Shown here in pieces: positions 12,001-20,987 of a stretch of DNA of 64,000 nt (position 1 is the first letter of the stretch; each line of letters begins with the position of its first letter). This DNA comes from Alentia gelatinosa (taxonomy: Eukaryota; Annelida; Polychaeta; Phyllodocida; Polynoidae): the NCBI GenBank assembly GCA_950022655.1, contig OX465581.1, positions 35,745,300 to 35,809,299 on the forward strand. The letters are read 5' to 3'. The notes under the pieces are model-generated. The model had not been told where the DNA came from. It ran no database searches and saw only the letters and a list, made by a program, of their open reading frames with translations. The position numbers and the translations under genes are program-made.

Positions 12001-15000
12001 TGTCATTTTGTTTATATTCGCACATTGTAAAGTGTCATCCGGACTTCATTCAAACTGGGCATTTTTTACTTGCACTGGTCCGTCCATGTTTTGTGGGGTT
12101 TTTTTTACGATATAGGGAGCAGAGGTTAGTAAGTGTAACACCTGAACCCTGATACCCATGCCAGCACCCGCCACACTAGCCGTACACCGGCATCATATTT
12201 AATTTATTCAAAGTGAGCACAGACAGAGCCTGAAATAGCCCAAACATGGGCGCCCTAACGTACGTAAATAATAGTACGAATCAAATCTGTACAAAACACT
12301 GAACACTTATCATGAGTACACCAAAACCCTGGAGGTGTGACTCGTGAATTCTAATTAAATCAAATCATCCTCTCATCACCTCATATTCCCTGTTCATTTT
12401 TTAACAATTTTTCCTTCTTCGTCTACTCTCTCATTTATTGTAAGGTATAATGACGCAAAATGTATACTTAGATGAAACTAGAACAAAATGAATGGAAGTC
12501 TATTTATGAGTATCCAAGGCTGAAACGGGTTTGGTGGTAGAGGTTACTGGACCCACTGGTCGAGTTCGTTAAGGGTCGAATTTTTCACTGGTCGAGTTCG
12601 TTACGGGTCGAGTTCTCCAGTATTCGTTGATAGACCGCTTATTGTAGCGATCTTTATCCAATAAAAACCTCTTTTTCTTTTCTTTTCTTTTTAATAAAAA
12701 ACTGATGTTATACAAACAAAATTAATGGATAAAAAAAATCGGAAACTTACAGGGGAGTTTGTTGGGGCTGAGGATTGCCTCCTTTGGCCTGTCTCATTGA
12801 CGAAGTGTCGATTTCTACTGACTGATGTCTAGTGTGAACTGGCAAAGCACTTGGTGATTTGAGTGGAGGCACCTTCCACTCAACAGTCACTGGGGATGCC
12901 GGTCTTCCTGGCTGTGCATTCTGTGCTATGGGACGTAGAACTGAGGCAGGTTGTGGCTGGCAGTCTGGTGTGGTAGGGCCTGGGGCCTTTGATTGGCCTG
13001 GGACCGTGGTTGAGGCTACAACAGACGCTGGGGCTGTGGCTGGGGATGGGACCTGGCCCAGGGTCACAGTCGGGACTGTAGTCGGTGGTGGAGGTCTGCA
13101 GTAACGTGTCCTTTTGATCTCCGCATCTTGCACTGTATGCTTCATCTGAGTAACATCGATTGGTTCTGGAGCCTGGTACAAAGTCATGAAAAGATTGCTT
13201 TAATTGTTCTTTAAAATGATCATATATAGAAGCAGCAGCGGAACAAATACAAGTCAGTAGAACAGGTATATTTTTCAATGAAATTAAGTAGGGAAATCTA
13301 CATGTATATATTCATTATCAACCTAAAACAAAGTGTCCATAGTAAACACATGGGGAGCGTGTATCTACATACCCAGAACATACCGATATGTTGTATGCTC
13401 CTGGGGAGAAAAATAGTGCATACAGGAAAATAGTTTATACCTAGATGAACTGATATCGGTCAATCTGTCAAGAAAAGGTGGATATCAAATACAATATTAG
13501 TCAGGGTCAATGTTTGATTTGTTGGAGTTGACGGGGATTTTGTAACCTACACATTTTCGGAATGCTTAGAGTCCCTAGATTTCAAAAATCGATGTTTACA
13601 AATTTTCACGCCATTTTTTGGTGGCCATCTTGGATCTTGGATTTTGGATTCCAAGATGGCTGCCAAAATGCCATGGGAGAGCTAAAAATCCTATATTTCT
13701 ACAATTATTGCCTGATTTGCAAGTGTAATACCTCTACTTTAGGGTTTTTATGGGTGTAGAATTAACTGGACCACTCAGAAATCTTGGAATCCAAAATGGC
13801 CGATATATGACATAATGCATATGGCTGAGTAGTTCAGATGGTTTTCAGTCATCAATGTTGATTTCATGCCATTTTAGTAAATATATAATGAAAAAGCAGG
13901 TCTATTTGGTTGAAACCAGTAAAAAATGTCGGCCATCTTGGAAAAATCCAAGATGACCACCAAAAAATGGCGTGAAAATTTGTAAACATCAATTTTTGAA
14001 ATTTAGGGGTTCTAAGCATTCCGATAATGTATAGGTTACAAAATCCCCGTCAAACCCTAACAAACCTAAATTATCTAGATAATGAACCTGACTATAGACT
14101 GGTTTCAAACAAGCAGTTGTATGCTCCTCAGAGTTGACTCTGTTCAATATCCTCGTATGCGCTGGGGTATTACTACACGTCAACTCCTCGGAGCATACGG
14201 CCGCTTGTATCTAAAACCAGTCAATATTGTCATATAACCTCCATAATGTTGAAAATTTAAATGTTCTAGAAAATTCAAAAGATCGCTAAACTGAGTATGA
14301 AACTACACAAACCATCTTTGGGGCACGGCCGATAGATTTGAGATAATCTTTGTCCCCGAGGCAGTTACCCAGAGCATTGCCAAAACTCCTGCGTCAAGAC
14401 ACAAAACATAGAGATTAAAGTATGTGTTCCTATTAACGCACAAAAATCATAAATCAATCTATCATTATTTACTTAGCTGTTTACTTTGAATCCGAATACG
14501 GAGTAAAAAGACAAATCTAAGTTTCTATGGGGCCATCCATTAAGTACCTTTTGGGATTTTGGATCCCCCCACTATCCCTCCCAATCTTGTACGCAAAAGA
14601 ACAAAGAGGGAGAATACGGAAAATGTCCAAAGAATTTTACCCGCCCCCACCTCCTCAGTGCGTACATACTTTATGGATGGCCCCATTTCAAATATCTTTC
14701 TTTCGACCTAAAAATAGGATTAACAGTTGGACAATTCACGTTGTAAATGATGAATACCAGATTCGCCTTATGCAAACCGGAACTGGTATCTTTTTATAAT
14801 GGAGTAATTCCCAGTATTTATTTCACAAACTGATATGTCTTTATCAGCTCTGTTTGCAATCCCGAATTTCATTCTAGGATTGTCAGGTCTAAATAATGTG
14901 TAATGTCTATATAATGTTATGTTTATCTCAATGGGAGTTCAGTACTTACTTCAGAGCTCTTTTAAGGCCATCCGTAACAGCTTCTTTCCTTGCTTTTTCA

Positions 15001-18000
15001 ATGGAGAGCGCTTTTGACTTCATGCCTTCACTTACTCCATAGCCAATATCCTCATGATACACACCATCCTGCAATTAGGACATGAATACGTCACGTATTT
15101 TGGATTTCACTTGTAAGGGCAGAATATATCCAAATAAACTGAATTATGTTTCAAAAAGAAAATACGTCATTTCCTATATTCCTGAAAAACTTCCGTACCA
15201 TTGCTTAATTCTTTGTAAATATAATGATTATTACTATTTCTCTCCTTATCCATTTGGATACGTTCATGCTTGTACGGCGTCATATAGTACTCATCGGGGA
15301 AAACCACAACGTTTAACAGTGTAGATTGATTAAGCCGATAATTCTATGATTCAAATGACGACAAAAATATAAATTGGTGGTACCGTCGATTGATCAATAA
15401 TCTTTCACGAATTTCTCTATCAGATTTTCTTTCATTTTTCGTTTGATGACCTCTTTACAGACAATTTTCAAAAACAAACTCCATGTTTGACTACAAATGA
15501 AACTTTAATCATAGGCTCACATATGACACATAAGATTTTTAGAATAGAAAGTTGAGACATCGCATTGATTATCTTTACCATTGGCTGTACATGCAAAGTG
15601 CTACAATATGACCTGATTGAGACCAAATCTAAACCATAGTTCTACCAAAGAAGATAATATTTGCTAAGGCTGGAGGCGAAAACAGTCGCATCAATCATAG
15701 AGTGACCACATAATAATAGCTGATAAGTCCGCGATGGTGGATCCACCAATTGTAACAAGATAAGAATTATGCTCAAAAGTGAATTGTGATCATTAGTCTA
15801 ACCTTTCTCTATTGCATTTTAGATCAGGAATCATCGCTTTTTGTAGATTTACTATGGATTTACATATTTGACCAACATTTAGTATGATAGTGTGTGGTAT
15901 AGCAGATAAGATATATCCTACCTTCAACTGCACTTTAACAAATGCGCTCACCCCGACATAATATCGGCCGTTGTGATGGTCGACAAAGTCTGGAATGAAA
16001 TAAGATATCAACTGAAAGAAATAGTTACGTGCCAGACTAATTAAACACCAGTTTTTAATGAAATAATTTGAAAAGCCGCTCACTTTTATTTTGACTGTAG
16101 CTGGTACTAAGGTATATTGTCTAACAAATCCCCTGGGTGAAGCAAGATACAGCCTGTCGTGACATGGTGTAAAATCTTTGGTGATTATAATTTATCACCA
16201 CAGAATAATGAGTTCCGAGGTAAAAATGCATGTGTCTTCTCTCAAGGGTTAACTTACCTATATTTTGATGGGTGACAGAGTGTGACCAACCATTGAAGCC
16301 AAACGTCTCATTTGCCAGATTGATAAGTCTCCATCCTTCTACGTACGCCAACTGAAACCAAGCAGTTATTTGAGGCTCGGTCCCACTGGTGCAACTCCAT
16401 AGGGAGCCAACGTGGTCCCATTAAACCTGCAGATACCCATGCTCAAAACACCATTTCTGGAGGCTAGTAAGAGGCTTAGTGCTTAGGCTATGGGGGTTTG
16501 AGGCTACAATTTCGTTTGGGGTCTCATTCGTTACTATTGAAGTGTATCTAACTGCAATTGTCTCTGAATTAGTTTGTCACTAAGTCATGGTGACAGTTAT
16601 TGAGTGTATGAAAAGTATGCACTTAAAAGATTGAAGAATGAAACATATAACCTTGAACCACAGATATTCAAAGTCTGGAGTGCCACCATCCAGAAATGGT
16701 GTTTTGAGCACAGGTATCTGTCAATTCAGTGGACTCGCATTGGCTCCCTAGTGTCGCATACTAAAAGAAGGCAATTAACTGTATGTCGCTCATCGTATTT
16801 ACCACAACTGCACAGGTGAGACTAGGCTTGCGACCGGGTGTAACAGTGGAACAAAATCAAATTACTGAACGTCATGAGATGTTAATAAATCGCAACACGC
16901 TTGTACCTGTACAAGTAGCTAGAATTGTGAAAGTAGCTGCTTTCACTGTTCTTGTTTCAGAGACATTGTAACCATGTTATATTTTCTATCATCAAAAGAA
17001 TTGAATGATATTGCTAATAGTTGTTAACTGAATAAAATTCGATTGACAGAAAATACTACTTTAGTAAAAATAAAAAATAAAGATAAAAAGATGCATTTCA
17101 CTTACCCCTAGCTTACAAGTTATGGCATAATAGTTTTTTTTTAAATGACATGTATAATTGGTTAATGTCTTTGAGATTCAAACTGATATAATGGATCCAC
17201 TAAAACCCTGAAAACGTATATCATGTTTTATTAGAAATAACTAAGAAACTAGTCAAGGACTGGGATATTTACATCTATAGGATGATTATACAAGTTAAGA
17301 TAGGACTGTTTAAAAAACTATTTCAAAACAATTGTATTTCAGTTCTTTCCAAAAAGCAACTCCGGCAATGGACTATCTGACGTAGATTGGATATGCCTTG
17401 AATGAATATAAAAATCTCCATTTACTCTTTGTCCTCCGGCACCGCTTCTTTGACTGATGAACCCAGGTCCCAGACGTTGTCGTAGAGCACACTGAATGGC
17501 AGCATGCTCTTCATTGCTGTACTCGACCTTTATGAAGAAACAAATATATATAATAATATTCTCTAAGTCATCTGGCGACTTCCGGTTTAAAATCCCCTCC
17601 AAATTCCCTTAACAACGGGCATGTCCGCCATCTTGCTGGTGACCACAAACCGCTGTCAGAGTGTAAAATGGTGAAAAATAGCTATTATCTACTCTTTTAT
17701 GTGTAATTTTTACATGTAATAGTTAAATTAGGTTTATTCCCATTATCCAGACATGATTTAAATGTGCCAACTCGAAGAAAAACGGGTGTTTCGACGATTT
17801 GTTGACATCGCGTATACGGTCTAAACTAGGGCTTTCACAGTATCAGTCGATCTGAAATTTTCAGGGAACTTTGATTTTGTCAAGAGAAGTGACTCAGAAG
17901 TACTTTAAACTTCCTCACATATTAGATAGTATTGTAAATGAACGTTTGAACGGCCCATAGGGTTAGCATTGCGTAGTTGCTTCTCCAAGATGGCCGTTCC

Positions 18001-18887
18001 CCTTTCAAAAGCCGGGTTCGTAGCGCCACCTACTTCCTGGCTGACTCGACGAATGGATATTGAATCACTGACATTGCAGAGAATGTTAAACTGCTATTCA
18101 TATCTGTGCGATGATTCGCACTGGAAGACACTCCACACTGCTACCGGGATGATTCCCACTGGACGATTTGCACCAACAAGTACATGATTTGCACTAAGTG
18201 TTACCAACCCATGATAACGAAATATATTAGTACTAAACTTTGTAAGTCCTTCATCACCAACAGACTAATTTTACTCGCAGTTATTTGAAATAACCTAAAT
18301 TATTGCCAGCTTTTGCACATGTGCGATAAGAATGAGCTTCAAAGCGGTGTTGTGTGTAATAAACTACTGAAGTGCTCAGTGCTACTGTCATCACAGTTTT
18401 CCACAAGAAAACCTCACACATATATGTATACTATATAACATATCAACACCAACAAAATGATAACATAGAATGTCCTTTCTTTGTTTTCTCACCGTATATT
18501 TATAATTTAATATAATTATCTCATCCCCATCAATGACAAATTGGCTAACATTCGTGGCATAATCCCCCGTTTTTTTCTAAGCACTCAATGGGCGTTGAAT
18601 ATGGGTTCTCAAAGTTGAATCTATTGGGGGGAAATACAAGGGGTGAGACTGAGATATTAAAGGCCTAAAAGAGAGCAAACCCCTGCAACTGTCACACTAA
18701 CACTATCAGTAACACGGTGCCAGCGCCCAGTACTCAGTGGATCTACTAAAGTCTAAACTAGATCTAGTCTAGAAACCTGATAATTTCCACTGGGCATATA
18801 AACCTGCATTATGTGTATATTGTCCCTTGCACTACTCACTTGTCCAAAATGAGTGTTTGAGATGTCAATACTGCTACTAGCAGCCAT
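6044..18887 (-). CDS. RAD52: RAD52 homolog, DNA repair and recombination protein (11 coding exons, 414 aa)
   Basis: Multi-exon gene. Coding exons in transcript order: 18840-18887, 17426-17527, 16258-16351, 15922-15989, 14950-15068, 14313-14388, 12751-13172, 10610-10707, 8789-8881, 6981-7067, 6044-6081. The joined CDS is 1245 nt, or 414 aa plus stop; the human protein is 418 aa. The N-terminal annealing/ring domain (about 1-170) is strongly conserved: [59 protein letters not shown]. Residues matching human DNA-binding R55, K133, K152 and R153 are present as R43, K121, K140 and R141; human R156 is K144 here. A Pro/Thr/Gln-rich linker (170-309) and a basic Gln-rich helix (311-336) occupy the place of the RPA- and RAD51-binding regions. 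The protein ends in a KRRR nuclear-localisation-like motif. RAD52 anneals RPA-coated ssDNA and acts in recombination and single-strand annealing. Family assignment is certain; exons 9 and 11 rest on splice phase and C-terminal plausibility. Confidence 0.93.
6405..6845 (+). repeat. family C bipartite foldback element, copy 1
   Basis: A palindrome (6415-6600, arms matching GACAGGCGGCCGTAAACCAC) with central CACGAG...hairpin is joined to a second module ending near 6845, bounded by a degraded ATCATCCAT/ATGAATGAT pair. The second module holds the unit GGACTATTT...CACAAAGGGACTATTT and hairpin CCCCAT...ATGGGG. Paralogous copies are at 23.6 and 36.5 kb. Lies in RAD52 intron 10. Confidence 0.75.
6981..7067 (-). 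CDS. RAD52: RAD52 coding exon 10 (aa 374-402)
   Basis: Acceptor AATTTTTAG, donor GTGAGT; phase 1 in and out. Encodes [16 protein letters not shown] and [13 protein letters not shown]. The acidic D-D-P-x-L-W motif looks like a short protein-interaction peptide, but I know no family match. Confidence 0.75.
7515..7735 (+). repeat. family E interspersed repeat
   Basis: Shares GGGGTTTTAGCCT, TCCTGGCGGATTATGGCG and AATCACTCTGTG-type segments with 39915-40130 and, in part, 38560-38705. Class unknown. Confidence 0.55.
7715..8037 (+). repeat. bipartite foldback element with GGCGAAGCC core
   Basis: Palindrome 7715-7846: arms GAATCGTATAAATAGACAAT with CAATACTCCAC, centre TCATCGAGGCGAAGCCGAGT. A second module follows, bounded by TTTATCTTACCCC (7858) and GGGGTGAGATAAA (8023). 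Same architecture as family A with different arm sequence. Confidence 0.7.
8343..8500 (+). repeat. palindromic foldback element
   Basis: Arms AGTTGGACTTGGACAATGTT and the matching AACTTGAGC end flank the central hairpin CACGAGGCGTAGCTGAGTGT. It is followed by TTTATCCTACCCC, the boundary seen in the 60.7-kb element, but no closing partner was found, so it appears truncated. Confidence 0.65.
8789..8881 (-). CDS. RAD52: RAD52 coding exon 9 (aa 343-373)
   Basis: Encodes [18 protein letters not shown] and [13 protein letters not shown], a disordered acidic/polar tail with no visible conservation. Donor GTAAGA. The acceptor TTCTACGATAG has a modest pyrimidine tract; a second AG five bases downstream would break the frame. 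Included because its phases (1 in, 1 out) join exons 8 and 10 cleanly. Confidence 0.68.
9105..10461. mobile_element. pogo/Tigger-like DNA transposon, decayed
   Basis: Begins TACAGTAGAACCCTGCCTAA and ends with the imperfect inverse (GCAGGGTTGTATTGTA). The subterminal region repeats CCTGCGTAAGCGGACA. This CAGTAGAACC terminus with TA flanks is the pogo/Tigger type. The interior has only broken frames on the minus strand (9843-10264, including a weak [13 protein letters not shown] helix-turn-helix-like start), so no transposase is active. Lies in RAD52 intron 8. Confidence 0.6.
10610..10707 (-). CDS. RAD52: RAD52 coding exon 8, basic Gln-rich helix (aa 310-342)
   Basis: Acceptor TATTTTCAG, donor GTATGT; phase 2 in, 1 out. 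Encodes [20 protein letters not shown] and then [12 protein letters not shown]. This resembles human HQRKLRQKQLQQQFRERME, part of the RAD51-interacting region. The helix is obvious; RAD51 binding is inferred from the human protein. Confidence 0.88.
10710..12530. other. RAD52 intron 7, mostly featureless
   Basis: No coding frame or clear repeat boundary was recognised. A GC-richer block at 11.08-11.29 kb may be an old insertion but has no partner in the window. Confidence 0.4.
12533..12630 (+). repeat. array of CGAGTTCGTT-type short repeats
   Basis: Three units of CTGGTCGAGTTCGTTANGGG spaced by ~20 bases, ending CGAGTTCTCCAGTATTCG. The same end (CGAGTTCTCCAATATTC) occurs at 30.77 kb, so this is probably one end of that element family. 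Confidence 0.55.
12751..13172 (-). CDS. RAD52: RAD52 coding exon 7, Pro/Thr-rich linker (aa 170-309)
   Basis: The largest RAD52 exon, 422 nt, phase 0 in and 2 out. It begins [18 protein letters not shown], matching the human segment LPLEVDLTKAKRQDLEP after the core, then [12 protein letters not shown] (human ARYNSCRP). The rest is low-complexity P/T/A/Q sequence with [14 protein letters not shown] near its end. This is the region that binds RPA in human RAD52, but its sequence is not conserved, so the role here is inferred from position. Confidence 0.9.
13500..14085. repeat. long-TIR MITE (~150-bp inverted repeats)
   Basis: Left arm about 13500-13650 and right arm about 13922-14080 share GACGGGGATTTTGTAACCTA, GGAATGCTTAGA, GATGTTTACAAATTTTCACG and CCATTTTTTGGTGG with few mismatches. 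The inner part repeats CCAAGATGG palindromes. No coding capacity. Lies in RAD52 intron 6. Confidence 0.8.
14097..14222. repeat. palindromic foldback element
   Basis: Arms GACTGGTTTCAAACAAGCAG and GTATGCTCCTCAGAGTTGAC are mirrored by GTCAACTCCTCGGAGCATAC to CTAAAACCAGTC around a ~40-base centre. It abuts the preceding MITE. Confidence 0.75.
14313..14388 (-). CDS. RAD52: RAD52 coding exon 6 (aa 144-169)
   Basis: Acceptor TGACGCAG; donor GTTTGT, the weakest donor of the gene but with agreeing phase. Encodes [19 protein letters not shown], aligned to human [19 protein letters not shown], the last conserved element of the N-terminal domain. Confidence 0.93.
14529..14684. repeat. MITE with GGGGCCATCCATTAAGTAC termini
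   Basis: GGGGCCATCCATTAAGTACC at one end and ACTTTATGGATGGCCCC at the other form ~17-bp terminal inverted repeats with CGTACATACTT just inside. A second, G/C-run-interrupted copy is at 32.8 kb. Confidence 0.75.
14950..15068 (-). CDS. RAD52: RAD52 coding exon 5 (aa 105-143 plus split codon)
   Basis: Acceptor TAATTGCAG, donor GTAAGT; ends in phase 2. Encodes [20 protein letters not shown] followed by [19 protein letters not shown]. This is the most conserved stretch of RAD52 and carries the basic residues of the ssDNA groove (K121, K140, R141). Confidence 0.96.
15922..15989 (-). CDS. RAD52: RAD52 coding exon 4 (aa 82-104)
   Basis: Acceptor TTCATTCCAG, donor GTAGGA; phase 1 in, 0 out. Encodes [17 protein letters not shown] followed by VKVQLK, aligned to human DFVDLNNGKFYVGVCAF and VRVQLK, a beta strand of the ring. 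Confidence 0.95.
16258..16351 (-). CDS. RAD52: RAD52 coding exon 3 (aa 51-81)
   Basis: Preceded by GGTTTCAG and followed by GTAAGT, phase 0 in and phase 1 out. Encodes [19 protein letters not shown] and [12 protein letters not shown], the signature core of the RAD52 annealing domain (YIEG, INLANE, FGYNGW in human and yeast). Confidence 0.95.
16388..16760. repeat. inverted-repeat MITE in RAD52 intron 2
   Basis: AGGGAGCCAACGTGG...GCAGATACC...GCTCAAAACACCATTTCTGG on the left is mirrored by CCAGAAATGGTGTTTTGAGC...GGTATCTGTC...GGCTCCCTAG on the right, arms ~90 bp at ~85-90% by eye. Confidence 0.7.
17426..17527 (-). CDS. RAD52: RAD52 coding exon 2 (aa 17-50)
   Basis: 34 codons, phase 0 at both ends, donor GTAAAT. 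Contains [14 protein letters not shown] then GAGGQR, matching human [14 protein letters not shown] and GGGQK. R43 corresponds to the ssDNA-contacting R55 of human RAD52. Confidence 0.93.
17528..18839. other. RAD52 intron 1
   Basis: No gene seen. Contains two AAGATGG-type motifs (minus near 17626, plus near 17987) and a possible degraded inverted element between them. Confidence 0.4.
18840..18887 (-). CDS. RAD52: RAD52 coding exon 1 (aa 1-16)
   Basis: Encodes [16 protein letters not shown] and ends in a strong GTGAGT donor, phase 0. It was found by looking for the conserved FGQ that precedes the Y-x-x-E-E-x-x-A-I-Q motif; human has CFGQC at the same place. An in-frame TAA lies four codons upstream, so this is the first usable ATG. 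The Kozak context is weak (T at -3, G at +4). Confidence 0.85.
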
Positions 18888-20027
18888 AAATAGTTAACTC
18901 TACAACTTCCCAACGCTGACTTCACCGCCAATATTTTTGAACGGATGTCAACAGAGGTTGAAGGTGAAGGTCGGATCGAAGCTGGTGCCCGGATCCGCAA
19001 CCAGCGTAATATTTGAGACAACAAAGCGGTAGCAAACATGACTACACTGAATTATCGCTAATAGTAATCCGCCTATTCGATACACTTTTAGGTGTAGGCT
19101 CTATACGTAAGGCCACTATTTGATGTATCTATCGAGAAAAGGCTAAGATAGATTTGCTTAGGATTGACTGGTACCGAGGCCATCGCTCACAAGGTAAAAT
19201 CATGCCGGGGTACCAGACTTCACCCTGATTGAAGTTACAACAATATGCTAGAGGGCGCCACATTTGGGTGGTCCCTCACTCCGGATTCTAGGGAAGATGT
19301 CAGGTATCTGACAACGATAAACAAGTTCAATCCCACGTTAGGATTATGAGGGAAGATGGAAACAGACAGCAGGGAAGTTTGACGTAACACAAGGACTCGA
19401 GAGTAACAGAATGTATACTTATTTTGGCATAGATAACAGTCCCCAGAGGCGATATTAGGTGACTTCGTACATACGCCCAAAAACGCCTCTGGCGCCATGC
19501 AGCGGGGAATATTGTTCGTAGTGGTGCCAGTTCTCGTATTTTCGTTGAATTATTCATGAGCTGCCATTTTGGATGTTTCATTGACTGATAGCCAGGAGGA
19601 AGCTGGGTAGCGAGGCCTCCCTTCGAATAGAGGACCTGACAAGGGTTTACTGAGATTTTGCTCAGCTTTAGCACTGGGAATACGCACCGAATACATCGGA
19701 AACCAATCAGGAGTAGAATTGTGTCGACATGGATCTTAGCGATGGAGTTTTTGGTGGAGTTGATGGTGTTTTAGGTCAAAGAATCGAATGCTGAGCGGTG
19801 GTGGAGGAGGGTATCTGTGACTGGTCCCGAGAGGAGGGCACTCGAACCAGTGGGAGACTGGGGCTACGGTGGCTCTGCGGCTGCTGTCGCTGATCGGGGT
19901 TGGAGCTAGGGGCAGGGCACGTCAATGCCAATGGGAGGGAAGGTAGCCCGGTCGGTACTCTAGTCTGGAGGCGGAGGCCTGAGGCGAGGGAGCAAACACA
20001 GCTGGAGACAACCTACAACATCTCCCG
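18888..20027. promoter_or_regulatory. head-to-head upstream region shared by RAD52 and ERC
   Basis: 1.1 kb between the divergent start codons. The ERC-proximal part (about 19.78-20.03 kb) is GC-rich and purine-rich and probably contains ERC 5' UTR; an in-frame TGA at 19980-19982 precedes the ERC ATG. No convincing TATA box or recognised operator was seen, which fits a TATA-less bidirectional promoter. Transcription start sites cannot be placed from sequence. Confidence 0.5.
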
Positions 20028-20987
20028 ATGTTTACTCAAGCTGCATCACCGCGGTCGGCCAGGTACGATGTCGGCAACCAAGTGAAGGGTCCCATTGGGG
20101 TACATACCAGTCCGACAGGGGCTGCGGCCGTGCTGTCCCCGGGCAGGTCCCGGCGACACCGGACGAGCAGCAACCAAGGGAGCCGTTCTGGGAGCCCATT
20201 GACGATACAACAGATGGACCCACCCGGCCACTATGGCAGCGCGACTGATATGAGCAGATCGTACTTGGGGGACGGCCTCACCTCCGGCATCAGTCCCATA
20301 CCGTCCCCAGGTTCCAATCGCAGTCCCTTTCAATCCCCAGCCCACTCTCGGTCCAGCAGCATGACAAGCGTGAAGAGCCTTCTCCGCGACCGTTCAGTGG
20401 AGCGTAGCGGCACTGCTGACAGGGACTACATCAGTCACCATGGTCACTACACCACACACCATCATGATAGAAGCACAAGCGCAGGGGGTGTGCTCATCCG
20501 TGACCGATCGCTAGATCGCCAGCTGGACCGGCATTACCGTGACACCGACAAGGTGCATGCTAATACTATAGGTGGTGGCAGAGACAGATCACTGGATCGT
20601 GAGTACCCACACATGGGAGCACGTTCCCTGGAGCGCGATAATCATCACCCCTTTAGACATGGCAATTTGGTTCGATCACGGTCGATAGACCACGAGTACA
20701 TGGCTAATCAAGCCGCTTTCATGCCTTCCACGCCCGATCTTCGTTATATGCCAGACAACCGAACGCTGATTCTTGATCTCCAGGGAAATGTGGCAGAATT
20801 GACAAAGGATTGCTTTACTTATCAACAAGAACTGGATGCTACAAAAGAGAAATTGGGTTCTAGTATGAACAGTATTAAAACGTTTTGGAGTCCCGAATTG
20901 AAAAAAGAAAGAGTGATGCGAAAAGAAGATCAGAGTAGGATGGTCGCAATCAATGAGCAGTTTCGGGTTGTTTCAGCAGAAAATGAG
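20028..20987 (+). CDS. ERC: ERC coding exon 1 (aa 1-320)
   Basis: Starts at the first ATG after an in-frame TGA 48 nt upstream. Contains SPGRSRRHRTSS (37-48), resembling the vertebrate LGHRRT/NS segment that includes the SAD-kinase site of CAST, then a Ser/Pro stretch and five R-x-RS-hydrophobic-acidic-R/H motifs at 120-126, 158-164, 185-191, 198-203 and 216-222. It ends with the conserved STPDLRYMPDNRTLILDLQ and SMNSIKTFWSPELKKERVMR. The donor GAG/GTACCG is weak, phase 0. The vertebrate motif LSMENIQSLNAAYA was not found. Confidence 0.93.

Noticed and set aside
12859..13104. Plus-strand open frame opposite RAD52 exon 7
   Set aside because: Antisense shadow of the P/T/Q-rich exon, with low-complexity composition and no motif.
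17339..17602. Unspliced 87-codon frame running into RAD52 exon 2
   Set aside because: Its first 25 residues are translated intron (including the acceptor tract) and its end is past the donor; conservation begins exactly at the acceptor.
17612..17626. Minus-strand ATG (AAGATGGCGGACATG) as an alternative RAD52 start exon spliced by a GTTAAG donor
   Set aside because: The exon at 18840-18887 supplies the conserved FGQ residues, a much better GTGAGT donor and the right phase.
19235..19674. Two overlapping minus-strand frames between the genes
   Set aside because: No recognisable motif, no splice-phase use, and RAD52 already has a good first exon downstream.
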